Assembly (NCBI GenBank): GCA_016208685.1 | Contig: JACQXM010000018.1 | Location: 1-64,000, forward strand | Direction of reading: 5' to 3' | From: Planctomycetota bacterium | Lineage (GTDB): Bacteria; Planctomycetota; Phycisphaerae; UBA1845 | DNA: 64,000 nucleotides | Translations under genes and position numbers: made by a program | Notes under the pieces: generated by a model | Seen by the model: only the letters and a program-made list of their open reading frames with translations | The model's database searches: none | What the model was told of the DNA's origin: nothing | Shown: piece after piece, positions 46,815-57,302 of the stretch | Numbering within the stretch: position 1 is the first letter of the stretch | Layout: every line of letters starts with the position of its first letter

Positions 46815-47645
46815 ATGCTACCCGCTATCGTTTCCCTGATTTCCGCGTTCACATCGCTCGGAGGTGCGTCCCCAACGGACTCGTTCTTTTATGTGCTGGA
46901 ACCGCCGGATAGAAAAGACCGAGTCTACCGCATCGACTGGAATGGGACTGTCACGCCGATCGGTGCAGAAGGGGCGCTTGGTTGGTCGTCCGTACGTCAA
47001 CTAGTCTGGGACTGGGAGCACGGCCGTCTATATGGCTTCGACGATCAATTCGACGTTTGGCTTGAGATCAATCCCACCAGTGGAGCCGGAACGGCCCTGG
47101 GCGCCTTCACCATCGAGCCGACGTTCCTCACCTATAGCCCTGACGACGACATGGTCTATGCGTCTAACCAATTCAGCATTCATCGCATTGATCCGCGAAC
47201 GGGATCGCATTCCCAGATTGCTAATTTCAGCTCCTTCGGACTTGCCTACATACGTGCCACAACGGGCGGGTTGACCGGGCTTGCGACACTCGAATACACG
47301 GGACTAACGATCGTCAGATTGCCCGACCTGATGCCGTTCAGAATCGGCGGCGGCCTAGTGTATCCAACAGCCCTGTTTTGGGATCCATCGAATGACATCC
47401 TTTATCAGTTCAACGCTTCAGACAACAACACGTTCTACACGATCAATCAAGTGACCGGCGCCCGCACGACGACGGGTTCGTGGAACTTCGGGTTCAACCC
47501 CCTAACGGTCTCCAGTATCGCGTTCGTCCCCGCCGGAGGCGAACCAACACTCGACTGTCGTCCGTTCGACACCGACGGTGACGACGACTTGGACCTTGCC
47601 GACTGGGCGATAATGCAGGATTGTTTCGGTGGACCGGGGCGCTAA
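46815..47645 (+). CDS. Secreted propeller-like protein with terminal dockerin (cargo)
   Basis: This 276-residue exported protein starts at ATG 46815 with GGAGGG seven bases upstream; the short signal-like segment is LPAIVSLISAFTSLGGAS. The body has propeller-like strands (VYRIDWNGTVTPIG, HRIDPRTGSHSQIANF, TINQVTGARTTTG). The C-terminus has one dockerin-type loop: DTDGDDDLDLADWAIMQDCF. The gene is less GC-rich than the phage-type genes around it. A secreted dockerin protein is unexpected in a phage-like element, so it is probably cargo picked up from a host of the same kind. Confidence 0.75.
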   Translation: MLPAIVSLISAFTSLGGASPTDSFFYVLEPPDRKDRVYRIDWNGTVTPIGAEGALGWSSVRQLVWDWEHGRLYGFDDQFDVWLEINPTSGAGTALGAFTIEPTFLTYSPDDDMVYASNQFSIHRIDPRTGSHSQIANFSSFGLAYIRATTGGLTGLATLEYTGLTIVRLPDLMPFRIGGGLVYPTALFWDPSNDILYQFNASDNNTFYTINQVTGARTTTGSWNFGFNPLTVSSIAFVPAGGEPTLDCRPFDTDGDDDLDLADWAIMQDCFGGPGR

Positions 47646-47652
47646 CGTTCAT

Positions 47653-48873
47653 ATGCCGAAGGCAGAGCGTAGCGAACCCGGCGTTGAAGAGCGGCGCGAT
47701 ATGGAGTCGGACGGTTGGGAGCAGCCACCCCCGGACGCACGGGACGAACCCACGGACTATGGCGCAGCTCTGCGGTTTATTCGGCGAAACGGCAGGCCGG
47801 ATGGATGCGGGGGTTTTCGGCTTGACAAGACCCTTGAATTCAACGCGCTTGTGCTTGCGAATATCAAACCCGGCTACCGCACTCTAATATGGAAAACCGA
47901 GGGCGGACACGTAAGCCATACAATCCGCTACAGCCCAAAGCCTGACACCGCTGCGCACGCGGCCAAGCTGTGCTGGGAAGCGGCAGAACACGGCACAGAC
48001 GCGATCCGCTTCACCCCTGACAGCATCGCGCACCTGCAACGGGCCGTGTGGTTGGCAAAAACACAACTCGGGTCTGACAACTCAGAGCGTGGAGTACAAA
48101 TCGGCGGGGAGAGCTGGCCGGGGCTGCTGGAGCGGGCGGCCGAAGCAATCCGCGACTTCACCGCGCACGTTCGCGCGGCCCACCCGGCGGATGCAGCCGG
48201 CAACGTGAACCTTGCGCGCGGCGCCCGCGGGACGCGGAAGCGATACGACGATATGGTGGCGCTCTGCGGGGCAGCGGCGTTGATCGGCGCCGACCCTGCG
48301 GATGTTATTCGCGCAGTGATCCCCGCGGATGACGAACCGCAGTTTCCCATTGCACAGAGTGCGCCCCCGGAGCTGGTGGAGCTGCTCAGACAGGCGCTGC
48401 GTATCGTGACCGATGAAATGATCGCGCAGGGCGTAATTCCCACGAGTGCGATGGACCAGCTCGACCGGATTGCGGACCGGCTGTCCGCTAAGGTAGAGCC
48501 AACGCGGCCGGAGCAAGCGACGGCGGCACCGTGGGCCGGGGGGGACGCGACCGCGGCTGTGTGTGGGGCGGAAGGTGAGTCGCGTCGGGCCGACGCTCCG
48601 GGTGGTGCGGTAGTGAACCCTAACGACTACTTGCCCGCGTCCAAGATCGTCTCGGACCTCGCCCCTCCGGACTTCACAATGAAGAACCTGCGTGCCGTTT
48701 TGGACAAACATTCCGAAATACGCCGCTACAAACCGAGCCAACAGCGACTGAACGTCCACATAGGCGACTGGTTGCGTTACAGGCAAGAGAACCTGCCGAC
48801 GGACGCCGACCCTACACCCGATCGGATCAGCGAACTTACGGCGGGAATCCGCGCGCGGCGTTCCAGGAAGTAG
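47653..48873 (+). CDS. Hypothetical element protein
   Basis: About 406 residues, no family recognised. ATG 47653 follows the cargo gene by 7 bases; GTG/ATG options at 47629 would overlap it. It is soluble, with no signal peptide. The N-terminal part has DKTLEFNALVLANIKPGYRTLIWKTEGGH; the middle is helical (LLERAAEAIRDFTAHVRAAH); the last 80 residues (LPASKIVSDLAPPDFTMKN, LDKHSEIRRYKPSQQRLNVH) look like a small DNA-binding or winged-helix-type domain. Position before the replication genes suggests a role in regulation or replication of the element. Confidence 0.6.
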   Translation: MPKAERSEPGVEERRDMESDGWEQPPPDARDEPTDYGAALRFIRRNGRPDGCGGFRLDKTLEFNALVLANIKPGYRTLIWKTEGGHVSHTIRYSPKPDTAAHAAKLCWEAAEHGTDAIRFTPDSIAHLQRAVWLAKTQLGSDNSERGVQIGGESWPGLLERAAEAIRDFTAHVRAAHPADAAGNVNLARGARGTRKRYDDMVALCGAAALIGADPADVIRAVIPADDEPQFPIAQSAPPELVELLRQALRIVTDEMIAQGVIPTSAMDQLDRIADRLSAKVEPTRPEQATAAPWAGGDATAAVCGAEGESRRADAPGGAVVNPNDYLPASKIVSDLAPPDFTMKNLRAVLDKHSEIRRYKPSQQRLNVHIGDWLRYRQENLPTDADPTPDRISELTAGIRARRSRK

Positions 48874-49051
48874 CGGGGTCTACTTCCGGCCTACTTCCGA
48901 CCAATCGACAAAACCCGCAAAGGCTTGACCAGCGGCGACCGCGAACGCCACCCGTACTTTCCGCGCACACACTCCGCTGGGCAGTTTGCGAGACTGCACC
49001 CGTACGGCGAGCGGCGTGCTCGCCGAACCGTGGCGCTGTGGAGGCTATGGA

Positions 49052-49273
49052 ATGGTGGTTGAAACCAAGGAACGAGTGGCAGAATTGCTGGATGTAAGAG
49101 CTGTGGCCGAGCTACTCGGTTGCAGTGCGCGGCACGTGTTGCGGCAAGCGGACGCCGGACTGATGCCACGGGGCGTCAAGTTGGGTGCGTTGCGGCGTTG
49201 GCGGCGGGAAGAGCTGCTTCGTTGGCTCGACGCGGGTTGCCCGTCACAGGGTGAGAAGGGAGGCGCGCCGTGA
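49052..49273 (+). CDS. Small helix-turn-helix protein, AlpA/excisionase-like
   Basis: This 73-residue protein starts at ATG 49052 with GGAGG seven bases upstream. RAVAELLGCSARHVLRQADAG followed by LPRGVKLGALRRWRREELLRWLDAG type sequence is the MerR/excisionase fold of AlpA and helix_turn_helix_17 proteins. Such proteins act as excisionases or activators in satellites and prophages. Its stop overlaps the next start (GTGA), so it leads the replication operon and may control it. Confidence 0.75.
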   Translation: MVVETKERVAELLDVRAVAELLGCSARHVLRQADAGLMPRGVKLGALRRWRREELLRWLDAGCPSQGEKGGAP

Positions 49274-49968
49274 CTCCCAAAAACAATGGCCCGGCCCGCG
49301 CGGGCGGCGCGGCACCGGGCGAGAACTTGGCGGGGCGAACATCCGCCGACAATGAGCATACTCCTCGGCGGCGGCTTGTCGATATCCTGGCCGGACAAAC
49401 CGAAGCAATTCGCAAGCAGTGGGAGCGAACCGACGCCGCGAGCGAATTCTCGCCGCTGCCCAGTGGCACCTACATTGCTCACCTCGATTCCGCGGGGTTG
49501 CACACCGCGAAAACCGGAACGCCGGGAGTCAAACTCGCCTTCAGGGTGTGCGAGGGTGACTACGCCGGGCGGTTTGTGTGGATTGATCTTTGGTTGACCC
49601 CGGCCGCTATGCCGCAAACGAAGCGGGACTGTCTGAAGCTCGGGATCACCGCGATTGACCAGCTCGACGGCCTGGAGGTCGAGCCGGGCCGAATCCGCTG
49701 CAAGGTGCGAGTCGCGCTCCGCCGCGACGATGACGGCACCGAACGCAACCGCGTACGCGGCTTCGACGTGCTGGGCATCGACGGCCCGCCGGCTCCGGAC
49801 CCGTTCGCGCCGGCTGATGACGTGGCGAAGAGTGCGGACGGAGCGGGGGCCGCTGCCGAGGGGCCGGTGCCGGATGAACCGCTGGACACGTCATTCGATT
49901 TCGGCGCCAACGTGGCATCGCCCGCGGACGGTGACGGCCGGTTGCGGCCGGAGCGTGTGCGGCGATGA
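49270..49968 (+). CDS. DUF669 phage protein
   Basis: This 232-residue protein begins at a GTG overlapping the upstream stop. Residues about 60-165 match the DUF669 pattern: PLPSGTYIAHLDS, TAKTGTPGVKLAFRVCEGDYAG, WIDLWLTPAAMPQTKRDCLKLG. DUF669 proteins occur beside phage primases and helicases and are thought to act with single-stranded DNA. The last 60 residues are acidic and low-complexity, as in single-strand-binding proteins. It overlaps the primase gene by ATGA. Confidence 0.8.
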   Translation: MTPKNNGPARAGGAAPGENLAGRTSADNEHTPRRRLVDILAGQTEAIRKQWERTDAASEFSPLPSGTYIAHLDSAGLHTAKTGTPGVKLAFRVCEGDYAGRFVWIDLWLTPAAMPQTKRDCLKLGITAIDQLDGLEVEPGRIRCKVRVALRRDDDGTERNRVRGFDVLGIDGPPAPDPFAPADDVAKSADGAGAAAEGPVPDEPLDTSFDFGANVASPADGDGRLRPERVRR

Positions 49969-51008
49969 ACGACTTCTACTTCGGGTTTCGGGTACTGGGG
50001 GATTGCCGGCAGCCGCGGCGGCTGGTGGACGCGGGCAAGGCGTTTGCGGCCTACGTCGCGTGCAACCGCCGCTGCGAGTTGGACCGCGAATCGTATTTGT
50101 CGGCGTTCCAATTCGCGGGCGACTTCGCTGAGCACTTGAAGCGCAACAGCTCCCCGAAGGGCTTCGTCGGGGCGTGCTGGGCGCCCTGGCTGTGGTTCGA
50201 CGTGGACGCCGAGGGTGAGCCGCGGCAGGCGCTCGACGCGGCCCGAAGGCTGGCGACGGCGGCGACGGAAACCCTGGGCATTCGTGAGAACGACGTGCTT
50301 GCTTTCTTCAGCGGCGCGAAGGGCTTTCACCTGGGGCTGCCGACGGCGACCTGGGCGCCGGAGCCGGGAAACCAGTTTCACTGCGTCGCTAGGCGATTCG
50401 CCGAGGCCCTGGCCGAGCGGGCGGGCGTGGGCATCGACTCCGGCGTGTACGACCGCGTGCGGTGCTTCCGCGCCCCGAACAGTCGGCACCCGCGAACCGG
50501 TTTGCATAAACGGCGTCTGACGGTCGATGGGCTGCTGCACCTTTCGCCCGAGCGCATCGTCCAGCTCGCCGCAATGCCGGAACCGTTTGAGATTCTGCAG
50601 CCCAGCTACCGGAGCGAAGCGGCGGCGCAGCTCTGGCGTGAAGCCGCGGAGCACGTGCAATCCGAAGCCGAGGCGAAGGCAACGCGACTCGCCGAAGGCA
50701 ACGGCACGGCGAAGCTGAATCGCGCGACGCTCGCATTCATCCGCGAAGGGGCGAACGACGGGGACCGGCATCGTTTGCTGTACTCCGCGGCCGCGAATCT
50801 CGCCGAGTTGGGGGCACCGCTGCCGCTGTGCGCTGCGCTGCTTTCGGAATCGGCGCTCGACGTGGGGCTGACACCGCTGGACGTACGGCGGGGGATCGAA
50901 AACGGGTGGGCGAGCGTGCAGCCGCGCGTGCGTGACGTTCTCGCCGCTGTGCAGGGCGAAGTGGTCGGCGTGGAGCTGCCCAGCGCTGAAAGCGACGGTG
51001 CTGTGTGA
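49965..51008 (+). CDS. Archaeo-eukaryotic-type DNA primase
   Basis: This 347-residue protein carries the AEP catalytic motifs: WLWFDVDAE (Asp79 and Asp81, metal ligands) and SGAKGFHLGLP (residues 116-126, with Gly120 and His122). Further on, RVRCFRAPNSRHPRTGLHK matches the third conserved region. The C-terminal helical part (LAFIREGANDGDRHRLLYSAAANLAELG) resembles the PriCT domain. It would make primers for replication of the element. It overlaps both neighbours by a few bases. Confidence 0.88.
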   Translation: MNDFYFGFRVLGDCRQPRRLVDAGKAFAAYVACNRRCELDRESYLSAFQFAGDFAEHLKRNSSPKGFVGACWAPWLWFDVDAEGEPRQALDAARRLATAATETLGIRENDVLAFFSGAKGFHLGLPTATWAPEPGNQFHCVARRFAEALAERAGVGIDSGVYDRVRCFRAPNSRHPRTGLHKRRLTVDGLLHLSPERIVQLAAMPEPFEILQPSYRSEAAAQLWREAAEHVQSEAEAKATRLAEGNGTAKLNRATLAFIREGANDGDRHRLLYSAAANLAELGAPLPLCAALLSESALDVGLTPLDVRRGIENGWASVQPRVRDVLAAVQGEVVGVELPSAESDGAV

Positions 51009-51943
51009 GCGCGAAGGCACACTACACCGTGGGCGCGGACGTGCTCACCGATTGGAAGGACTCGCTTTTCAACGGCACCGCGCCGCGGCTGTATCGCGTG
51101 GGAACCGGCGGACTGCAATCCGTGGAGCTGGGGCCGGGCCGCGTGGTGCTGGTGGGCGGGTTGCCTGGCGGCGGTAAGACGGCGCTCGCCATGCAGCTTG
51201 TCGTTGACGCACTGCGAGCCGAAGGCGGGCTGCGAGCCGTGGTCTGCAACGTCGAAATGACGCCCGGCGTGCTGCTGGACCGCCAGCTCGCCCGGTTGTC
51301 CGGCGTGCCGCTGGACGCCATTCGCAGGCGCCAGCTCGGCGCGGAGCACGCGGCCCGTATCGACGCCGGGCTGGCGACGCTGGACGCGATCGCGGACCGG
51401 CTGGCCTTCGTGCAACCGCCGTACGACCTGGGCAACATCGCCGCGACTGCTGACGACTTCGGGGGTGAGCTGTTGATTCTCGACTATCTGCAACGCATCC
51501 GACCGCCCGGTGAGCACGGCGACCGGCGCGGAAGTGTCGATGCGTTGATGGACTATCTGCGGCAGTTTGCGGACGCGGGCTGCGCGGTGCTGGCTGTTTC
51601 GGCCGTGGCTCGGAGCAAGGACCGTCGCGGGCGTTCGACCTATGACGGCGATTCGCTTTCGCTGGCGTCATTCCGCGAATCATCCGAGCTGGAATACGGC
51701 GCGGACTGGGCGGGCGTGTTGGTGCCGGAACGCGACCCGTCCGATGTGGTGACGCTTCGCTGCTTGAAGCATCGGCACGGCGAGCCGCAGGACGTGTCGC
51801 TGCGATTCGAGCGGCGCTACCAGCGGTTAACGCCCGTCGACCCGGAACCGGCGGAGCCGTCGCAGCGCGTGTCGCTGGCGCAGCTCGCCGCGGTATGGGG
51901 CCGAACCACACCGGCGGACGATGACGACGGGGGCGACGAATGA
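51005..51943 (+). CDS. DnaB-like replicative helicase
   Basis: This 312-residue RecA-fold ATPase begins at GTG 51005. Walker A GGLPGGGKT is at 51-59, Walker B LLILD at 156-160, followed by the DnaB-type YLQRI, and CAVLAVSAVARSKD with ESSELEYGAD corresponds to the later DnaB motifs. It lacks the N-terminal primase-interacting domain of full DnaB, as is common for phage versions. It would unwind DNA for element replication together with the upstream primase. Confidence 0.87.
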   Translation: MSAKAHYTVGADVLTDWKDSLFNGTAPRLYRVGTGGLQSVELGPGRVVLVGGLPGGGKTALAMQLVVDALRAEGGLRAVVCNVEMTPGVLLDRQLARLSGVPLDAIRRRQLGAEHAARIDAGLATLDAIADRLAFVQPPYDLGNIAATADDFGGELLILDYLQRIRPPGEHGDRRGSVDALMDYLRQFADAGCAVLAVSAVARSKDRRGRSTYDGDSLSLASFRESSELEYGADWAGVLVPERDPSDVVTLRCLKHRHGEPQDVSLRFERRYQRLTPVDPEPAEPSQRVSLAQLAAVWGRTTPADDDDGGDE

Positions 51944-52416
51944 GCGATACACCGTGCATCATACCGGTGGGCGGGGAGCTGCCAGCGATGGAGCCGGGAC
52001 CGCCAGCTCGCAGCCGTGCGAACGCAACCGCGAAGCGTGCGACGGGCGGACGTGTCGGCGCGGGAAGCCGGGGCGGGGCCGTCCGCAGGCGTTTCGCTTT
52101 GCTCAATGCGTTCATCGACTTCGCCCTGCGGGAGCTGGGACGGGCGGAGCTGGCCGCGTGGTTGATTCTCTACCGACACGCCAAACCCGACGGCATCGTG
52201 ACGGCTAGCGTGGCCGACCTTGCCCGGCGGGCGGGGTGTACGCCGCGAACCATGCAGACGGCGCTCAAGCGGTTGCGATCCCGCCAACTGTTACGGCGGT
52301 TGAAACGTGGGACGCTGGCCGGTGGACCGTCAATCTGGCGGCTGGCAACGCCGGAGCCGGACGGGACAACCGGAAGGATTCTTCCGGTTACAACAGGAAG
52401 GGAAGTTCCGGTTTGA
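51940..52416 (+). CDS. Winged helix-turn-helix protein, replication-associated
   Basis: This 158-residue protein begins at ATG 51940, overlapping the helicase stop. After a basic, low-complexity N-terminus, RFALLNAFIDFALRELGRAELAAWLILYRHAKPDGIVTASVADLARRAGCTP holds a helix-turn-helix of the helix_turn_helix_36/DnaD-like kind, then RTMQTALKRLRSRQLLRRLKRG as recognition helix and wing. Such proteins follow phage replication genes and often act as replication initiators or regulators. Confidence 0.7.
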   Translation: MSDTPCIIPVGGELPAMEPGPPARSRANATAKRATGGRVGAGSRGGAVRRRFALLNAFIDFALRELGRAELAAWLILYRHAKPDGIVTASVADLARRAGCTPRTMQTALKRLRSRQLLRRLKRGTLAGGPSIWRLATPEPDGTTGRILPVTTGREVPV

Positions 52417-52527
52417 ACGGGAAAGAAACTTCCGCTGCTTACGGAAGCCGGCTTCCGGTATCACAGTATGCTACGCATACACCGGCGTGCGTGTACGTGC
52501 TGGCGCACCACGCACGCGGAAAAAGGG

Positions 52528-52557
52528 TTGACACTCGCCGCGCCTTTGGGTGACAAT
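52528..52557 (+). promoter_or_regulatory. Strong promoter candidate of the XRE/integrase segment
   Basis: TTGACA (52528-52533), an 18-base spacer and GACAAT (52552-52557). The expected transcript start, near 52564, rules out the GTG at 52550 as start of the XRE gene. Confidence 0.6.
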
Positions 52558-52591
52558 CCTCACCGTGCGGACCCAAAAGAGCGGTAAGACG

Positions 52592-52792
52592 ATGACGGAG
52601 CTGCTCCGCGAAGCGCTGCGGGAAGCCGATTCGCTGTATGGCGTGGCGAAGGCAACGGGCGTGCAAAAGGCGTCACTGATTCGGTTTGTCAGCGGGCGAC
52701 AATCGCTACGGCTCGACATGGCGGACAGGCTGGCGGCGCACTTCGGAGTCAAATGTGAACGGCGCAACCGGAGAGGGTTCCATGACCGCTAG
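52592..52792 (+). CDS. XRE-family helix-turn-helix regulator
   Basis: This 66-residue protein starts at ATG 52592 (MTELLREALREADSLYG); the longer GTG start at 52550 overlaps the promoter. SLYGVAKATGVQKASLIRFVSGRQSLRLDMADRLAAHFGV is a typical five-helix Cro/C1 DNA-binding domain. With its own strong promoter ahead of the integrase, it is the best candidate for the element's repressor. Its stop overlaps the next start by 11 bases. Confidence 0.8.
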   Translation: MTELLREALREADSLYGVAKATGVQKASLIRFVSGRQSLRLDMADRLAAHFGVKCERRNRRGFHDR

Positions 52793-53090
52793 ACGTTGCT
52801 TGCAGACGATGGCTGTTGGAGTTGCCTTCCTGGCAGGACTAGCTCTTGGTGTGCCGATGGGCGTTGCTCTGGCGCGCCGGTTCCAAGTCGTGATGTTTCC
52901 CAAGGGCGGCCCGGTTCTCTGCGATGGGCTTCTCGGGCGTGTTTGGTTGTTGGACGACACCGGCAGCCGATCCGGTGTTCCGAGCTACCATTGGATCGAG
53001 GTTGCTCGGAAACCCGAGACACAAGCGCCCAAGCCGGATGACGAAGTGTTGAAGCTGGCGGAAGAATGGATGAAGGGGGAGAAGAAGTAG
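52782..53090 (+). CDS. Small membrane protein
   Basis: This 102-residue protein starts at ATG 52782 with GGAGAGG upstream. One transmembrane segment (MAVGVAFLAGLALGVPMGVALA) is near the N-terminus; the rest (VVMFPKGGPVLCDGLLGRVWLLDD, then SYHWIEVARKPE and a charged end) is not recognised. It lies between the XRE regulator and the integrase and is probably co-transcribed with them. Confidence 0.55.
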   Translation: MTARRCLQTMAVGVAFLAGLALGVPMGVALARRFQVVMFPKGGPVLCDGLLGRVWLLDDTGSRSGVPSYHWIEVARKPETQAPKPDDEVLKLAEEWMKGEKK

Positions 53091-53166
53091 CGGTGCTGGT
53101 TTCTGCTGTATTGCGTCGCAGTCCTACCTGGATTGCGCCTCCCGGAGCGAATCGCAGAGGTGACGA

Positions 53167-54660
<1,494 letters not shown>

Positions 54661-55045
54661 CGGATCCATCGCGCCTGGGGGCGCGGGTTCCGGACACAGG
54701 TGAAGCGGTATCCGCCGAATCACAGGCGGCGTGCAACACGAGCCGGCGCATGCGTGTATGGTCGCCAACCCGGATGGGACGGAACGTCGGCATCCGTTGG
54801 CGATTCCTCCGTGCCTCTGGCGCGGCGTTGGCTCTCTCGCACGGTTACCACGAGTTCCGTTCGTCTTTGGCGAACTTTACTCGTGGCCACAACCCCTTCG
54901 GGGCGTCGTGCACGCGGCTCGCGGCGGTGTGGCGCCGGACGCCCGGGCGTTTGCGTAGTGACGGCGAGGCGGTCGACGAATGACCGGCGAGTGTGGCCGC
55001 GGGGCCGAGTTGGGATCAGACAATGCGACCACGTCCGCGGCGGCG

Positions 55046-55624
55046 TTACCGTTCGGCGTAGTTGGCGGAGAGCGGGCCGCTGTAGTCCAAAAACCGTGCG
55101 TGGCACGACTGGCAGGTGGCGTTGATGGCGTCGAGCACGTTCCGCATGGAATCACGATCACGATCCCGTGCGGCGGCCTCGAGCTGTCGCGCCTGGTCGC
55201 GAAGCGTATCCGCCTGCGCCGCGAAGCTGCGCCGGTCCGCGGCGCCCATCTTCAGATGCCCCACGACGCCCGGAATGCGATCCGCGGCGTGGGCCAGCGC
55301 CGCCGCCAGCGGCGCAGCCTCCTCAAACGCCATGCGGTAGCGTGGCGAGGCACCGGCAACGTGCTCTTCGTCGAGTTCCTGTGGCCAGTGTTCGTCGGTA
55401 CCGCGCTGAAGGTCGACCATGATGTCGCGAAGCTGGCGGTCGTAGACCCAATGTCGCGAGCCTTTGTCCTCGGCGGCGGGTGCGTCGCTTTCGGCGCGGC
55501 GCGCGGACTGCGCCAGGCATCCGGCCGCGCCCAGCAGCATGGCAACGACGAGACAGCGAAACTCCAGCGAGTTTCTTTGCCGAGGCGGCTGTGATGATCC
55601 GGCCGGCCGACAACGTTGAGTCAT
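55046..55624 (-). CDS. Monohaem cytochrome c lipoprotein, c'-like
   Basis: This 192-residue protein has a hydrophobic N-terminal signal LVVAMLLGAAGC with a probable lipid-modified Cys36, though the lipobox is only fair. The body is all-helical (YRMAFEEAAPLAAALAHAADRI, DTLRDQARQLEAAARDRD), with the haem site CQSCH at 171-175 close to the C-terminus. A helical bundle with CxxCH at the end is the cytochrome c'/c556 layout. Likely periplasmic, anchored to a membrane, role in electron transfer or small-ligand binding. Confidence 0.82.
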   Translation of the reverse strand: MTQRCRPAGSSQPPRQRNSLEFRCLVVAMLLGAAGCLAQSARRAESDAPAAEDKGSRHWVYDRQLRDIMVDLQRGTDEHWPQELDEEHVAGASPRYRMAFEEAAPLAAALAHAADRIPGVVGHLKMGAADRRSFAAQADTLRDQARQLEAAARDRDRDSMRNVLDAINATCQSCHARFLDYSGPLSANYAER

Positions 55625-55940
55625 GGCAAGTGTCGTCCTGTGGGCGCCTGGTATTAGACCGCGCGGAGGGGCTGCCGTCTAGGGGGCACAATTCGCCGCC
55701 TCAGCCGCGCGCCCGCGCGAGGCACAGTCCGGCGCGAAGCCCGGCGTGGCTCTGGCCGATCCGCCGGCGGAGGGTTCGGTCGTGCCGCATCGGGCCATCG
55801 GAAGGCAAACCCCTGCGGCGTGCGCCCGGTTGGTACGTGCCTTGCTAGGTGGAAACGGGGTTGTGGGGATACGATGCCGCGCCGGGGGGTCAATACCCGG
55901 CGCTCGCGGGCCCAGGCGGGGCCCCTAGGAGACCGCCCTG
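55625..55940. other. Intergenic region between divergent genes
   Basis: About 315 bases; nothing recognised besides the ribosome site (AGGAG) of the next gene. Confidence 0.35.
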
Positions 55941-57248
55941 GTGAGTGCGTTGTTCCTCGGGACCGCGTGCCTGTCGTTCTGCGTGGCCGTTTCCTCCCCG
56001 CCGCAGCCGGCCGCGGAGCCCGCCAAGTCGGTTCCGGCCACCCCGGTCGAGCCGCCTCCTGCCCCCCCACCGGAACGCAAACCCGACCGGCCGCTTTCGC
56101 TGAGCTCGCGTACGCTTACCGGCGAATGGGGCGGGGTTCGTTCGCGGCTGGCCGATCAGGGCGTGACGTTCAGCCTGTTCTTCAACAGCCAGTTCCAGGC
56201 CGTGGTACACGGCGGGCGAGGCACGGGCGGCGGGCGGCACGCGGCCTCGCTGGACATGTTCATCACCGCCGACCTGGAGAAACTCGAGCTCGTCCCGCAG
56301 GCCGACGTGCTGCTGCATCTGCAATCGAACTTCTCGCGCGGTCTGAACCCGCAGACGGGTGCGCTGCTGGAGGTCAACGACGACGCCGACGGCGACAAGA
56401 AGACGCACGTGGCGCAGCTCTGGTATCGGCAGCATTTCCTCAAGCGGAAACTCTCGCTGACGCTGGGGTTTCTCGACTACCAGACGCTGGTCGATCGCAA
56501 CGCCTTCGCCAACAGCGAGGACAAGCAATTCTGGCACCAGGCGCTGGACAACAACCCGCTGGTGCCGCTGAACATCGGTCTGGGCGCCGTTCTCGCCTGG
56601 CAGCCGGCCTCGTGGTACACGTTGCAGGCGGGAATCGGCGACGCGCAGTCGGTGCTTTACAAGCCCGGTTTCTCGACGGCGTTCCACGATGAGGACTGGT
56701 TCTTCGCGTACGCCGAGCAGGCGATCGCTCTCAAGATTCCCTCGAAGCGCGGCCCGCTGGCGGGCACATACCGGCTGGGAATGATCTACGATCCGCGCCC
56801 CAAGGCGCGCTTCCCCCGCGATCGGCTGACCCCGCCCACGGACAACAGCGATTACGGCCTGTTCATCAGCCTGGACCAGGTGCTCTGGCGCGAAAGCCCG
56901 CGGGATGATCAGGGTCTGGGGGCGTTCGCGCGCTTCGGCTACCGCACGCCGGAGGCCAATCGCCTGGCGCGCTTCTGGTCGGCGGGGGTACAGTACAAGG
57001 GCCTGATTCCCGGGCGGGACGCCGATACGCTCGCCTTCGGTTTCGCGCAAACGGACCTTTCCCCGATGCTCCGCGACCAGGCCCTTCCCCTGGCGGATCG
57101 CGAACTTGTTTACGAGCTTTACTATGCCTGGCAGGTGACACCGTGGGTGGTGATCAGCCCCGACGTGCAGTACATCGCCAACACCGGGGGCACGGACGAC
57201 GGCAACGATACCATCGTCACCGGGGTGCGGATGCGGGTCAGTTTCTGA
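55941..57248 (+). CDS. OprB-type carbohydrate porin
   Basis: This 435-residue outer-membrane beta-barrel begins at GTG 55941 with AGGAG upstream. A signal peptide and Pro-rich linker (PVEPPPAPPPERKPD) lead to LTGEWGGVRSRLADQGVTFSL, the hallmark start of the OprB family. Alternating strands follow (HVAQLWYRQHFLKRKLSLTLGFLD, LAGTYRLGMIYDPRP), ending in DTIVTGVRMRVSF with the terminal Phe typical of outer-membrane proteins. Length matches the family. It would let sugars cross the outer membrane. Confidence 0.9.
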   Translation: MSALFLGTACLSFCVAVSSPPQPAAEPAKSVPATPVEPPPAPPPERKPDRPLSLSSRTLTGEWGGVRSRLADQGVTFSLFFNSQFQAVVHGGRGTGGGRHAASLDMFITADLEKLELVPQADVLLHLQSNFSRGLNPQTGALLEVNDDADGDKKTHVAQLWYRQHFLKRKLSLTLGFLDYQTLVDRNAFANSEDKQFWHQALDNNPLVPLNIGLGAVLAWQPASWYTLQAGIGDAQSVLYKPGFSTAFHDEDWFFAYAEQAIALKIPSKRGPLAGTYRLGMIYDPRPKARFPRDRLTPPTDNSDYGLFISLDQVLWRESPRDDQGLGAFARFGYRTPEANRLARFWSAGVQYKGLIPGRDADTLAFGFAQTDLSPMLRDQALPLADRELVYELYYAWQVTPWVVISPDVQYIANTGGTDDGNDTIVTGVRMRVSF

Positions 57249-57302
57249 CTCCGCACGCGATCCGGCGCCGCCCCGCGGCCTGCCGTACCCCCGGGGAGCC
57301 GC

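Noticed and set aside
52550-52591. GTG 52550 as start of the XRE regulator
   Set aside because: It lies inside the -10 region of the promoter at 52528-52557, so it would not be transcribed.
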